Assembly (NCBI GenBank): GCA_012031975.1
Contig: JAAUSA010000025.1
Location: 1 to 34,110, forward strand
Origin: Alkalinema sp. RU_4_3
GTDB lineage: Bacteria > Cyanobacteriota > Cyanobacteriia > Leptolyngbyales > Leptolyngbyaceae
Direction of reading: 5' to 3'
Length of the DNA: 34,110 nucleotides
In this document: positions 6,785 through 14,600 of the stretch, piece after piece
Layout: every line of letters starts with the position of its first letter
How positions within the stretch are numbered: position 1 is the stretch's first letter
The notes under the pieces: model-generated
Database searches by the model: none
What the model was told of the DNA's origin: nothing
Seen by the model: only the letters and a program-made list of their open reading frames with translations
Translations under genes and position numbers: made by a program

Positions 6785-7870
6785 CTAGGGGGCAATCCAA
6801 CGCCCAATAGACGATCGTCGCAGCAGTTGGTGTAGCCCCCAACAGGCGAGCAAATTACCGATCGTCAGCACCGGAATCAACCACAGCGGATTCATGGTTA
6901 GGGTATCAATCCAAAGGGGCCATCGCCCCGATTGCAGGCCGTAGAAGGGTAGCATATGCGCCAAATAAATGGTAAAACTCGCTCCACTGATGCCCCCGAT
7001 CGCCCGGTAAAGCCAAGGATATTGCTGGCTGAGTTGGTGGTTGGGTAGGCTTTTTAGCAGTAGATAGATGCCGATCGACAGCCCCAAGGTCAATGGTGAT
7101 GTGGCGTCATAAATCACAGTGGACGGATTACCCGTTAGCGGATTAATCACCAGCGGCGTGGCCACGGCCACCGATACCCAGCCGCCGATCGCCAACCCTG
7201 CGGCCCATCGTCTTAAGTGCGGGGTCAACGGCAATGTATCGAGGAAATAGCCCAATATAAACATGCCAGCCAAACCATTAATATTAAAGAAATTCGTCAG
7301 ATATACAGTCGGCAACTTCAATACCGCCGTTAAAAACGGCAACATCTGACATAAAATAAACCACAATATTAAGTAATAGCGAAGGGTGGCGCGATCGGCA
7401 TATCGCACAGCCACCCGCAGGACAGGCGTCACCATATACAATCCCAAAATCATATACAAAAACCACAAATGCCCATAGGCGGGTTTTGCTAATAGGCCCA
7501 ATACCTGTTGAAACCAGGGCAATGCTGCGGTTTCTGGGGATTGACAGAAGCATAGATAAACGATCGACCAAAGCCCTCCGGGGATCAGTAATTTCCCCAG
7601 ACGTTTGCGCCAGAAAGTACCCAGGGATTCTACCTTTCCATTTCCTAGCAGCAGTGCTCCACTGAGCAGGATGAATAGGGGTACTGCGCAGCGGGACAGG
7701 CTATGGACGATATTGCCGATCCACCACCAACTGATTGGTACTTGCTGCCAGCGATCGACATACAAAACTGAGGCATGGAGCAGGACGACCGCCAGCGTTG
7801 CCCAGGCTCGAATCACATCGGCATGCAGTAGGCGTTTTGGTAATACGGGTGGAGAGAGAAGAGAAGTCAT
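6785..7870 (-). CDS. Acyltransferase 3 family membrane protein
   Basis: The 361-residue protein belongs to the acyltransferase-3 (OafA/WecH-like) family of membrane O-acyltransferases that modify surface sugars. It opens with the family hallmark LHADVIRAWATLAVVLLHAS (residues 15-34), where the buried His and Arg lie, and then has about ten membrane helices, among them VPLFILLSGALLL and the HLWFLYMILGLYMVTPVL motif. The closing segment GASFTIYLAHMLPFYGL is also typical. There is no extra SGNH domain. The substrate is not evident and no polysaccharide genes flank it. Confidence 0.9.
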   Translation of the reverse strand: MTSLLSPPVLPKRLLHADVIRAWATLAVVLLHASVLYVDRWQQVPISWWWIGNIVHSLSRCAVPLFILLSGALLLGNGKVESLGTFWRKRLGKLLIPGGLWSIVYLCFCQSPETAALPWFQQVLGLLAKPAYGHLWFLYMILGLYMVTPVLRVAVRYADRATLRYYLILWFILCQMLPFLTAVLKLPTVYLTNFFNINGLAGMFILGYFLDTLPLTPHLRRWAAGLAIGGWVSVAVATPLVINPLTGNPSTVIYDATSPLTLGLSIGIYLLLKSLPNHQLSQQYPWLYRAIGGISGASFTIYLAHMLPFYGLQSGRWPLWIDTLTMNPLWLIPVLTIGNLLACWGLHQLLRRSSIGRWIAP

Positions 7871-8187
7871 GTTGTAGAAGGGGCATCCAAAATTTGTCCT
7901 GTAGAGACAAATCGCCCAACATATCTTACGCAGGTAGAATAAGACTTTCCGGACAAAACGTTGAGATCGGCAGTATGTCCCTGGGGATGGCGTCTGGCTC
8001 GGCTTGAAGTAGCCGATCGCGGTGGAGGGGCGATCGGATGGCGACGGTGTCGAGGCGTTTGGGTTGAGGGATCATCATTTGATGCTTGGGTGTCGGTGTT
8101 CTGGGTGATGGTGAGGTCGATTTGGTATTAGACGCAGTACACTAGACTAGGAATCCTTCAATTTGCCGCAATAGAACAACATCAATT
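7871..8187. other. Intergenic region
   Basis: No firm gene. A minus-strand frame of 50 codons at 7926-8078 (begins MMIPQPKRLDTVAIRSPLHR) has a protein-like composition but no recognised family and no clear ribosome-binding site. The stretch 7995-8130 is G-rich on the plus strand. The promoters of the divergent acyltransferase gene and of the gene at 8188 must lie here but are not clear by eye. Confidence 0.4.
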
Positions 8188-8790
8188 ATGGCTTATAGCA
8201 ACTTCACTCTACGCAAGGTAAAGCAAGAATTTGAATTGACAATTCAGGAAAGAGAAAGCTTTTTGCCTGAAATTGAGCCGATTGTCCCTAGCGATTACTT
8301 GACTGAAACCCTACGACGCAATTTGGCATTGGCCCTGGCAGTGGGAACGGAGAAGGCGCGATCGGAGCTACTCATTAGTCCGGTACTCGTGGAAGTTCGT
8401 GAGCGTTCGGGACGGGCCGTCAGTATCTTTTCTGGGACAGATTTTACGGTGGATGAGTCCTTGGGTTTGAATGGAATCTGTGATTTTCTGATTAGTCGCT
8501 CGGAAGAGCAGTTGCTGATTGAAGCGCCTGTGATTGTGATTGTTGAAGCCAAGAAGGATGATCTAAATTCAGGTATGGGTCAATGCATTGCCGAGATGAT
8601 CGCGGCCCAAAAGTTTAATGAGATGAGTGGGAATAGTATTGAAGATATCTATGGAACGGTGACGACGGGGAGCCTTTGGCGGTTTCTGAAGTTGAATGCG
8701 AAGACGGTTTCTGTCGATTTGACTGATTATTCGATTTCTCCGATCGATCGAGTCTTGGGAATTTTAACATTCCTCGTTCAGGCGAATTGA
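8188..8790 (+). CDS. PD-(D/E)XK-like hypothetical protein
   Basis: The 200-residue protein is of a type common in cyanobacteria but without an established name. Residues about 93-125 have the signature of a PD-(D/E)XK nuclease fold: an Asp in GICDFLISRS, then a hydrophobic strand APVIVIVEAKKDD carrying the ExK pair, then a helix with GMGQCIAEMIAAQ, where a conserved Gln is expected. The last part (DIYGTVTTGSLWRFLKL) reads like the substrate-side strands seen in uncharacterised cyanobacterial proteins of this kind. No methyltransferase or other restriction partner is adjacent. Nuclease activity is inferred only from motif spacing. Confidence 0.75.
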   Translation: MAYSNFTLRKVKQEFELTIQERESFLPEIEPIVPSDYLTETLRRNLALALAVGTEKARSELLISPVLVEVRERSGRAVSIFSGTDFTVDESLGLNGICDFLISRSEEQLLIEAPVIVIVEAKKDDLNSGMGQCIAEMIAAQKFNEMSGNSIEDIYGTVTTGSLWRFLKLNAKTVSVDLTDYSISPIDRVLGILTFLVQAN

Positions 8791-8851
8791 AAAAGTATAA
8801 TGTAGCAAATCTGTGGAAAGCCTCCTAAAAGACTATTGGGAATGGTGTCTG

Positions 8852-9148
8852 ATGCGAGTCGAATTTAAGATGCCTACAATTATTTCTGCTCAAACGATCG
8901 ATGATTTGACGTTGGTGGTTGAGTTTAGTAATGGCGATCGCAAACAATATGATATTTCACGGTTGTTAGAAAAGCCGATGTTTTCTCAGTTGAAGAGTCC
9001 TGGTTTCTTTAGGAGTTTTCAAGTTGAGGCTGGTGGATATGGGATCGCTTGGAATGATGAGATTGATTTGAGTGAGTATGAGCTTTGGCAGAATGGGATA
9101 GATGTGGTGGCTGTAGTAGAGGGCGATTGTGCTTCTGTTGTGGGATAG
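8852..9148 (+). CDS. DUF2442 protein
   Basis: The protein of 98 residues has the DUF2442 pattern: TIDDLTLVVEFSNGDRKQYDI, then FSQLKSPGFFRSFQVEAGGYGIAWNDEIDLSEYELW. DUF2442 proteins are small, and many sit beside DUF4160 genes as presumed toxin-antitoxin modules; no DUF4160 gene is seen here. The ATG at 8852 is preferred. An in-frame GTG at 8813 would add 13 residues, and an ATG at 8870 would remove 6 and give the commonest family start (MPTIISA). A 67-bp piece of its core recurs at 2909. Confidence 0.85.
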   Translation: MRVEFKMPTIISAQTIDDLTLVVEFSNGDRKQYDISRLLEKPMFSQLKSPGFFRSFQVEAGGYGIAWNDEIDLSEYELWQNGIDVVAVVEGDCASVVG

Positions 9149-9209
9149 GGCGATCGTGTCTGTTGGTCCATCGATCGTAGTCCTATGATTGCAGTGGTAG
9201 GTAAGACTG

Positions 9210-9329
9210 ATGACACAATTGCATATGGAAGTCGCCTCTGGTGGGACTGTTGTAATTCCTCCCGAGGTCTATGTCAATTCTACAGGAAGCAAGCTGAGCT
9301 CAAAGTCCCTACGGAGAGAGGAACTTTGA
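9210..9329 (+). CDS. Possible truncated AbrB/MazE-like antitoxin
   Basis: A 39-codon frame from ATG 9210 reads MTQLHMEVASGGTVVIPPEV, close to the N-terminal swapped-hairpin strand of AbrB/MazE-type antitoxins (GGxVVIPxEV). It then loses resemblance and stops at 9329. It is either a relic or chance similarity, and no toxin gene follows. Confidence 0.25.
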   Translation: MTQLHMEVASGGTVVIPPEVYVNSTGSKLSSKSLRREEL

Positions 9330-9359
9330 ACTTAGTTAAGTTTTCGCTTGATTCAACAT

Positions 9360-9950
9360 TTAATGTACTGATTGTTGAACGGCGACAGTTCCTAAAAATA
9401 ACATTAGGAGAAAACCTGCGCGCCAGATAATATCCCACATCACAGCCAAGGCTCCATTCTCTGGTGGAATTCCAATGACTGCGGACACACTGATAGATAG
9501 CGCTAGACCGAAGAGCGCTAGGAGATAAAGCTTGATGACACGTGAGGCGATCTTAGGGAGTGTGTTGTTTTGGGGAGAGTGAAAATTTTTCATGGGATAC
9601 TCGCTTGACAGTTGTAGATTAACTGAAGAACTTGAACTTTGAGAACGTTTTTGGAACTGCTCTTGGCGAATGAGTGCTAAACGATTATGTTCTAATTGAC
9701 GAATACGCTGATCAAGATTTTGCATTTGACAGCTCAATTTCTTGATCAGATGATCACTCTGTTGAAGAACATCTAAACCGGGTGCGATCGATCGCAGTTG
9801 AGAAGTAATTTCGCTTAAAGACGGGGCTTGGTCGTGATGCTCACTGGCATCATCAGTTGGAGTAGATGATGGTGCCAGCCGATCCTGTGATGGTGTAAGT
9901 TCTCGCTGATAGCCAGAAAATTTTCGGTAAGTCAGGTTGTTGACAGACAT
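9360..9950 (-). CDS. Coiled-coil protein with two C-terminal membrane helices
   Basis: Function not recognised. The 196-residue protein has a polar, low-complexity N-terminus (residues 1-45), a coiled-coil stretch at about 60-100 (VLQQSDHLIKKLSCQMQNLD and on to RQLEHNRLALIRQEQF), a Ser-rich spacer (SQSSSSSVNLQLSS), and two membrane helices at about 135-160 (LYLLALFGLALSISVSAVIG) and 170-192 (WDIIWRAGFLLMLFLGTVAV). This predicts a tail-anchored hairpin with a cytoplasmic coiled coil. A ribosome-binding site GGAGAG lies 8 bases before the ATG. It follows the 66-residue gene by 37 bases, so both are probably transcribed from the promoter at 10234-10262. Confidence 0.7.
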   Translation of the reverse strand: MSVNNLTYRKFSGYQRELTPSQDRLAPSSTPTDDASEHHDQAPSLSEITSQLRSIAPGLDVLQQSDHLIKKLSCQMQNLDQRIRQLEHNRLALIRQEQFQKRSQSSSSSVNLQLSSEYPMKNFHSPQNNTLPKIASRVIKLYLLALFGLALSISVSAVIGIPPENGALAVMWDIIWRAGFLLMLFLGTVAVQQSVH

Positions 9951-9987
9951 GGGCTTGCTCTCCTAGTTGATGTGAGTGGAGTGATTC

Positions 9988-10188
9988 TTAAGGGCTGTTT
10001 GATACTGTCTCCAGCATGATGAGTCGCTGTTCTACAGCGGTGAGATAGTGCTCTAAGTTTTCAAGTGAGCCATAGTTTCTCTCTACGATTCTGCTGGTGA
10101 ATCTAACTTGTCTCAGTAGTTCAGGTAGATCCTTCAGTTGGGGCTGAGGAGCGAAATCTGTGGTAATGCTGTTTGGTACGGTCTCCAT
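9988..10188 (-). CDS. Small coiled-coil hypothetical protein
   Basis: The 66-residue protein is not recognised. Residues about 18-60 (DLPELLRQVRFTSRIVERNY, then LEHYLTAVEQRLIMLETV) form one amphipathic helix likely to make a coiled coil, matching the coiled-coil region in the protein encoded next. Upstream are, in order from the start codon, a weak TAGGTG ribosome-binding site, two TGATATCA palindromes and a near-consensus promoter. This arrangement makes it likely to be a real, tightly regulated gene despite its size. Confidence 0.65.
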   Translation of the reverse strand: METVPNSITTDFAPQPQLKDLPELLRQVRFTSRIVERNYGSLENLEHYLTAVEQRLIMLETVSNSP

Positions 10189-10203
10189 GGTCTAGCACCT
10201 AAT

Positions 10204-10230
10204 TGATATCACTCGCTTGAATTGATATCA
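10204..10230 (-). promoter_or_regulatory. Two TGATATCA palindromes, likely repressor operators
   Basis: TGATATCA occurs at 10204-10211 and 10223-10230, within a longer direct repeat AATTGATATCA, 19 bp apart (about two helical turns). They lie just downstream of the -10 box, covering the expected transcription start and leader, where a bound protein would block transcription. The adjacent ribbon-helix-helix gene is the obvious candidate regulator. Confidence 0.6.
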
Positions 10231-10233
10231 AAC

Positions 10234-10262
10234 AGTATACTTCTCTGAATGTATGATGTCAA
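10234..10262 (-). promoter_or_regulatory. Near-consensus sigma-70 promoter of the 66-residue gene
   Basis: On the minus strand TTGACA (10257-10262) is followed by a 17-base spacer and TATACT (10234-10239). The predicted start of transcription near 10227 gives a leader of about 40 bases to the ATG at 10188. The -35 is the exact consensus and the -10 is one base off. Confidence 0.75.
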
Positions 10263-10288
10263 TCGATTCCCCGTCTACTGTTTAAAAG

Positions 10289-10331
10289 TATAGAAGGCTC
10301 GCAAGATGATCGTCTTGCAAGCCCTTCTATA
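10289..10331 (-). terminator. Terminator after the RHH gene
   Basis: An 18-bp stem with one bulged base (arms 10289-10306 and 10313-10331; core GCAAGA/TCTTGC and TATAGAAGG/CCTTCTATA) encloses a 6-base loop. Read on the minus strand it is followed by CTTTTAAAC. It lies between the RHH gene and the promoter of the next gene, so it probably ends RHH transcription. A weaker stem (CTGAAGC/GCTTCAG near 10357-10384) lies just before it. Confidence 0.65.
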
Positions 10332-10413
10332 ATGGGAGGTCTTAGCCCTTGTTCCCTGAAGCCCAGTTTTGGCCTCAGCTTCAGTAAATATGATATCAGA
10401 CAAGACCGAGGTC

Positions 10414-11124
10414 CTAGGAGGACAGATGTCGAATGACATTCTGAGCCACTACCAGGGTATTTTCCAAGCTATTGTCCTTCAGATACAGCCGAATTGTAGC
10501 GACTCCCGCTAAAAACTGACCTAGAGCTTGGATGCATTCTAGGATGCTGGCCACGTCTTGTTGTTTCAAGCGAGGGGCTATGGTGGCTTCGATCGCAGTA
10601 ACGCAAGTGCCAATATCCTGTCCAATATCCTCCGCTTGAGTATTTTTTAGTAAGGGGTGAATGGCTGAGTTAAGAAGATTGGCAGTGCTCTGGGCATCTC
10701 CCCTATTCACCTGGGCACGAATCAGCTCATAACTGGCAACAAGTCGCTCAACTTCCCCCATCAAACTGACGGTGTCGCGAGTTTTATGGCTTTTTAGCTC
10801 TGGTTTAATTGTATCGATCAGTTCAAAGACAGTATCCGGCTGTTCTTGGAATAACTTCTGTAGGGAATGTGAAGGAGGAGCAGAGGGTTGTTCCGGGGCT
10901 TCTCGCTTTTGCTTTGCGGCGTCTTTAAGTATTTCTTCCATCCACGCATTAATAGACTTGCCTGACTGTTTAGCGGCAAAGAAGATGTCTTCGTGAATGT
11001 CTGGGGTGGTCCGGAAGGGTAACTTGCCAGAGAAGGTTTTGGATGGCCCCCGGTCCTCTTGTGTAGACATAGGTTCCTTTGGGGAGATCGGCTTGTAGTT
11101 ATTATCCGAGGGAGAGATTTGCAT
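10414..11124 (-). CDS. Ribbon-helix-helix protein with helical C-terminal domain
   Basis: The 236-residue protein has a polar N-terminus (1-33), then a ribbon-helix-helix domain at about 34-72: the strand KLPFRTTPDIHEDIFFAAKQ, the turn SGKSINAW, and the helix MEEILKDAAK. This is the pattern of HicB C-terminal and CopG-type DNA-binding domains. Residues about 85-236 are all helical (FELIDTIKPELKSH..., VERLVASYELIRAQ, AIHPLLKN, VASILECIQALGQFLAGVA) and match no family I recognise. A strong ribosome-binding site GAGGAGAG 6-8 bases upstream fixes the ATG at 11124. GATATC palindromes flank the gene on both sides, which suggests that it regulates itself and both neighbours. The C-terminal domain may sense a ligand or partner; that is speculative. 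Confidence 0.75.
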   Translation of the reverse strand: MQISPSDNNYKPISPKEPMSTQEDRGPSKTFSGKLPFRTTPDIHEDIFFAAKQSGKSINAWMEEILKDAAKQKREAPEQPSAPPSHSLQKLFQEQPDTVFELIDTIKPELKSHKTRDTVSLMGEVERLVASYELIRAQVNRGDAQSTANLLNSAIHPLLKNTQAEDIGQDIGTCVTAIEATIAPRLKQQDVASILECIQALGQFLAGVATIRLYLKDNSLENTLVVAQNVIRHLSS

Positions 11125-11624
11125 GGTTTATCTCTCCTCGGAGACTGATACGAGTAGAGCTATATGAGGCCTTACAGAGCAATCGTTTCCGAATTGTTCA
11201 CGTGGAGACACATCCAATAACGGATTGACCTTGTAGGCCGTAATAGTCGATATCATTGCAGGAATTTATCGGGTAGAAGAACATCACAGAACTGTATTCA
11301 CTGGCAACAATTGCGAATCGGGTAGATATCAACAATTTTAATTCAGGATTACGGACTTTAACATAAACATTGACAAATTGTAAATTTTAATTACAAAAAT
11401 CAGATCTCTTACAGTCTCTTTGACACTTATGCTTAATCAGTTTAACACATAAGATATCATTTATGATACCATAAAGCATGAATTTGCCAAAAAATATGCT
11501 CCAGGTAAGAAAAATTGCTTGAGCTTTATACTAATGTCTAGTACTGACTATCTGATATCTAGAGTGATTTCACTAGGCAGATACAGAGTTGAGGTCTCGT
11601 CCTTCTACGCTAGGTAGCCTGAAC
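11125..11624. promoter_or_regulatory. 500-bp divergent control region with repeated GATATC palindromes
   Basis: This AT-rich region lies between the RHH gene and the large plus-strand gene. It holds CGATATCA at 11249-11256, AGATATCA at 11324-11331 and 11452-11459, and TGATATCT at 11553-11560. It also contains TTGTAA-N7-TTACAA (11378-11396) and TATCATTTATGATA (11455-11468). A possible plus-strand promoter is TTGCTT (11515-11520), 18 bases, TAGTAC (11539-11544), with the last GATATC just downstream, but it is weak. No gene is seen inside it. Confidence 0.55.
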
Positions 11625-14600
11625 ATGTTGGACAACCCCTACCCAAGGCAAGACGAAGAACAAGCCGTCTTGATACATTTTTCACTAATCAAGCCCTATG
11701 CTGGCTCGATCGGTGATCAGGAAGTTGCGTGGGCTTATGTGGAAGATCTTCTTAAGCAACTTAGTAGGGGTGTCCGCCTTTTTTGCTCTGAACATTATTT
11801 GAAGCATTTTTTAGTTGAGGTAATAGGAGTGGATCCGCAAGACCTGGATCCATGGCTTCAAGAGTGGGTTGATATGGGCGTTGAGCTACTGCCCGATCGA
11901 GATTTTTCCTTTTTCAGAATTATTTCGAATAATCAAGAATGGGATGATCACCTATGGGACCCTTACTTTGCTAATCTTTGCCTCTCTAAAGGTTGGATGC
12001 TAATGACCATCGATAATCCAGCGGTTTTCCGGCAACAGGGAATTTCGGTCGTTACACCTAATTGCTTCAGACTAGAGATCATCAGAGGCCAGTTAGAGAA
12101 GCTGTTGTGCTTGGAGTTCGTAGGCGAAAACTGTGATGCTGGTGAACCCCAAGCGATCCGATACCGATGGTTAATATGGATCGCAGCCCTTCTTTTGCTC
12201 TTGATGCGGTTGGGTGTTCGCCAAGGGGAGACGTTAGAAACCGTCGTAGGGAGCGAATCTTCTTCAGATCTAGAGCCGAACGTTAGCACAGGGGCCGAGG
12301 ATAGGCCTGCGATCGGAAACAGTCCAGCCCAGCCAAATGGCGGAAATGATGAAGAGCCGCCATCGGCGTCTAAAATGGTCCGGCCGAGGCGCCCCGCTCC
12401 AGGCTCGCCACCCAGTGGCATGAAAGATGCTGTTGTTGCATGCACAGAAAATTCATGCCCAGGAGATCCAGGCCAAGAAAATCTAGACCAAGAAGATGAC
12501 CTAGCGTCAATAGCTGCCGCCACCGCTATACGCAATTTAATCACCGAGTTGTTGTACCGAACAGGACAGCAGATCTTCGTTGAAGAGAATCTAAGAAATA
12601 TTGCACTCCAAGCCGTGGTTTGGAGTCTGATTCTAGAGGCCAAGCGAGCTTTAGCTGGGAGCGTCTTTGGGTCTTCCCCGCAATCTGACAGTTCTAGATT
12701 AGAATCTAAAACTACAGTAGATCGCCACGATACTCGATCGCTCCACTACGTAGCTCCTTCAGCAGATGGTGACGTTGGATCTCGTCCCTTGCAGAATGAT
12801 GCTTCTTATACATTCAAGTTCATTGGATCAGAAAAGCGCCTTGAACCATCTAAGTTGAATGAGCTGCATAGGCAGGTCGAACTAGAGAGAGAGGTGCTAG
12901 TTACCCAGGTTGTTGCAGCGGATACAAGACCGATCGTCAATGACCCTTCAAAGCAACTAGTCCTAGAAGACCAAATCGATCGGCTCGATCGCCTTCCCTT
13001 AACGGGTGACGTACCCATCCTACCGAAGGCCCCTGACAGCCCATCAGATTCTACTGGTGTCACAACCAACAATCCAACGAATGATGCGCCGAGCCTGCCA
13101 CCATCTAATCCCCCCCTGTCTCCCCAACCTGAGATCGAGCCGTTAGAAATTCTACGCCCTCGGGTATGGTCAGCGTTTAATGGCGTATACACAGTGGATG
13201 CTGGGGGGCAGATTTCGATCGACTATCTCATCGACGGTGGCTTCAATGAAGACTCTGTCGGAATCTTTGATTTGAGTCAGATGGATTTATTGCTCTTTGA
13301 TCCCCAGGCGTTTGCTCAAGAGGCGATTCGTCGGGTGCTGAGCAATTCGAGCCTGGGTCATGTGATCCTGTCCGATCAAACTGAGGGTGCCAAGTTCAGC
13401 GGCAAACTGCTCTATGAGGACACCGATCATAATCATGGTCCCTATGCTGGGATAAAAACCTTTGAGATGAATCCTGGTAGCCAGTTTGGAATCATTATGA
13501 TTCCTCAAGGTTCATTTCAATTGGGTTTGAATCAACCCGATCCCCAAGGTCCAATCTTCTCATTGGTAAATCCTGCTGGTAACTCGCCTTTCAGTAATGT
13601 GCAGATGGTTTCACTGTCTGGGGATTTGACTGTGGTTGGTATTGAAGACAGTTTACGGGCTGACAACTTAGACAAAGACTACAACGATGTAGTGATTCAG
13701 CTCAAGGGTGCAACGGGTTACCTACCAATACAGAACCTACAAGAAAATGATCGAAAATTCTTACCAGTATCGGAGAATATCGATCGCAAAGGTTCTGAAA
13801 GCCCTATTATACAACCGTCTCAAGGGATAGCTAAACTGGCGAACGACATGGTCATTAAATCCCTGAACCCTGTGAATGAGGATCCATCTGTCCAGTCGCT
13901 AGAATTTCAGCGGACTCGGGTATGGTCGGAATTTGATGGTGTATATACTGTGGGGGCAAGTGGGCAGATTTCGATCGACTACCTAGTAGATGGTGGCTTC
14001 TACGAAGGCTCTGTCGGAATATTTGATTTGAGTCAGATGGATTCTTTGCTTACTGATTCTCGGGCATTTGCTCAAGAGGCGATTCGCCGTGTGCTTAGCA
14101 ATTCAAGTTTGGGTCATGTTGTTCTTTCTGATCAGACTGAGGGAGCAAAGTTTAGTGGAAAATTACTCAATGAAGATGCTGATCATAATCATGGTCGTTA
14201 TGCTGGAGTCAAGACTTTCGAGATGAACCCTGGTAGTCAGTTCGGTCTCATTATGATTCCTCAAGGTCTATTTTCCCTTGGCTCGAATCAGCTTGATCCG
14301 CAACGACCTATTTTCTCTTTGGTCAATGCCAGTGGGAACTCGCTTTTCCGCAATGTGCAGATGATCTCATCGCCGGAAGACTCTTCTGTGATTGCGATCG
14401 AAGATATTCCATTAGATGAGAATTCCGATAAGGATTATAATGACATAATCATTCGACTTGAGGGCGCAAAAGGTCATTTGCCAACCCAAGGACTACAGGC
14501 AAGTCCTGATAGCATTGATTGTAAAGGTTCGACAAAATGGCTAAATAATGAAGATCCCTTCAAAAGACCTGCTCTTAAAACCACTGAACTGCCTCCAAAC

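Noticed and set aside
11963-12643. Minus-strand frame of 226 codons inside the PIN-like/DUF4114 gene
   Set aside because: It lacks a ribosome-binding site and known motifs, while the plus-strand frame has recognisable domains throughout.
13164-14476. CRISPR array or dispersed repeat
   Set aside because: The repeats are two long coding units with a 756-bp period, not short direct repeats with spacers. No CRISPR array was seen anywhere in the window.
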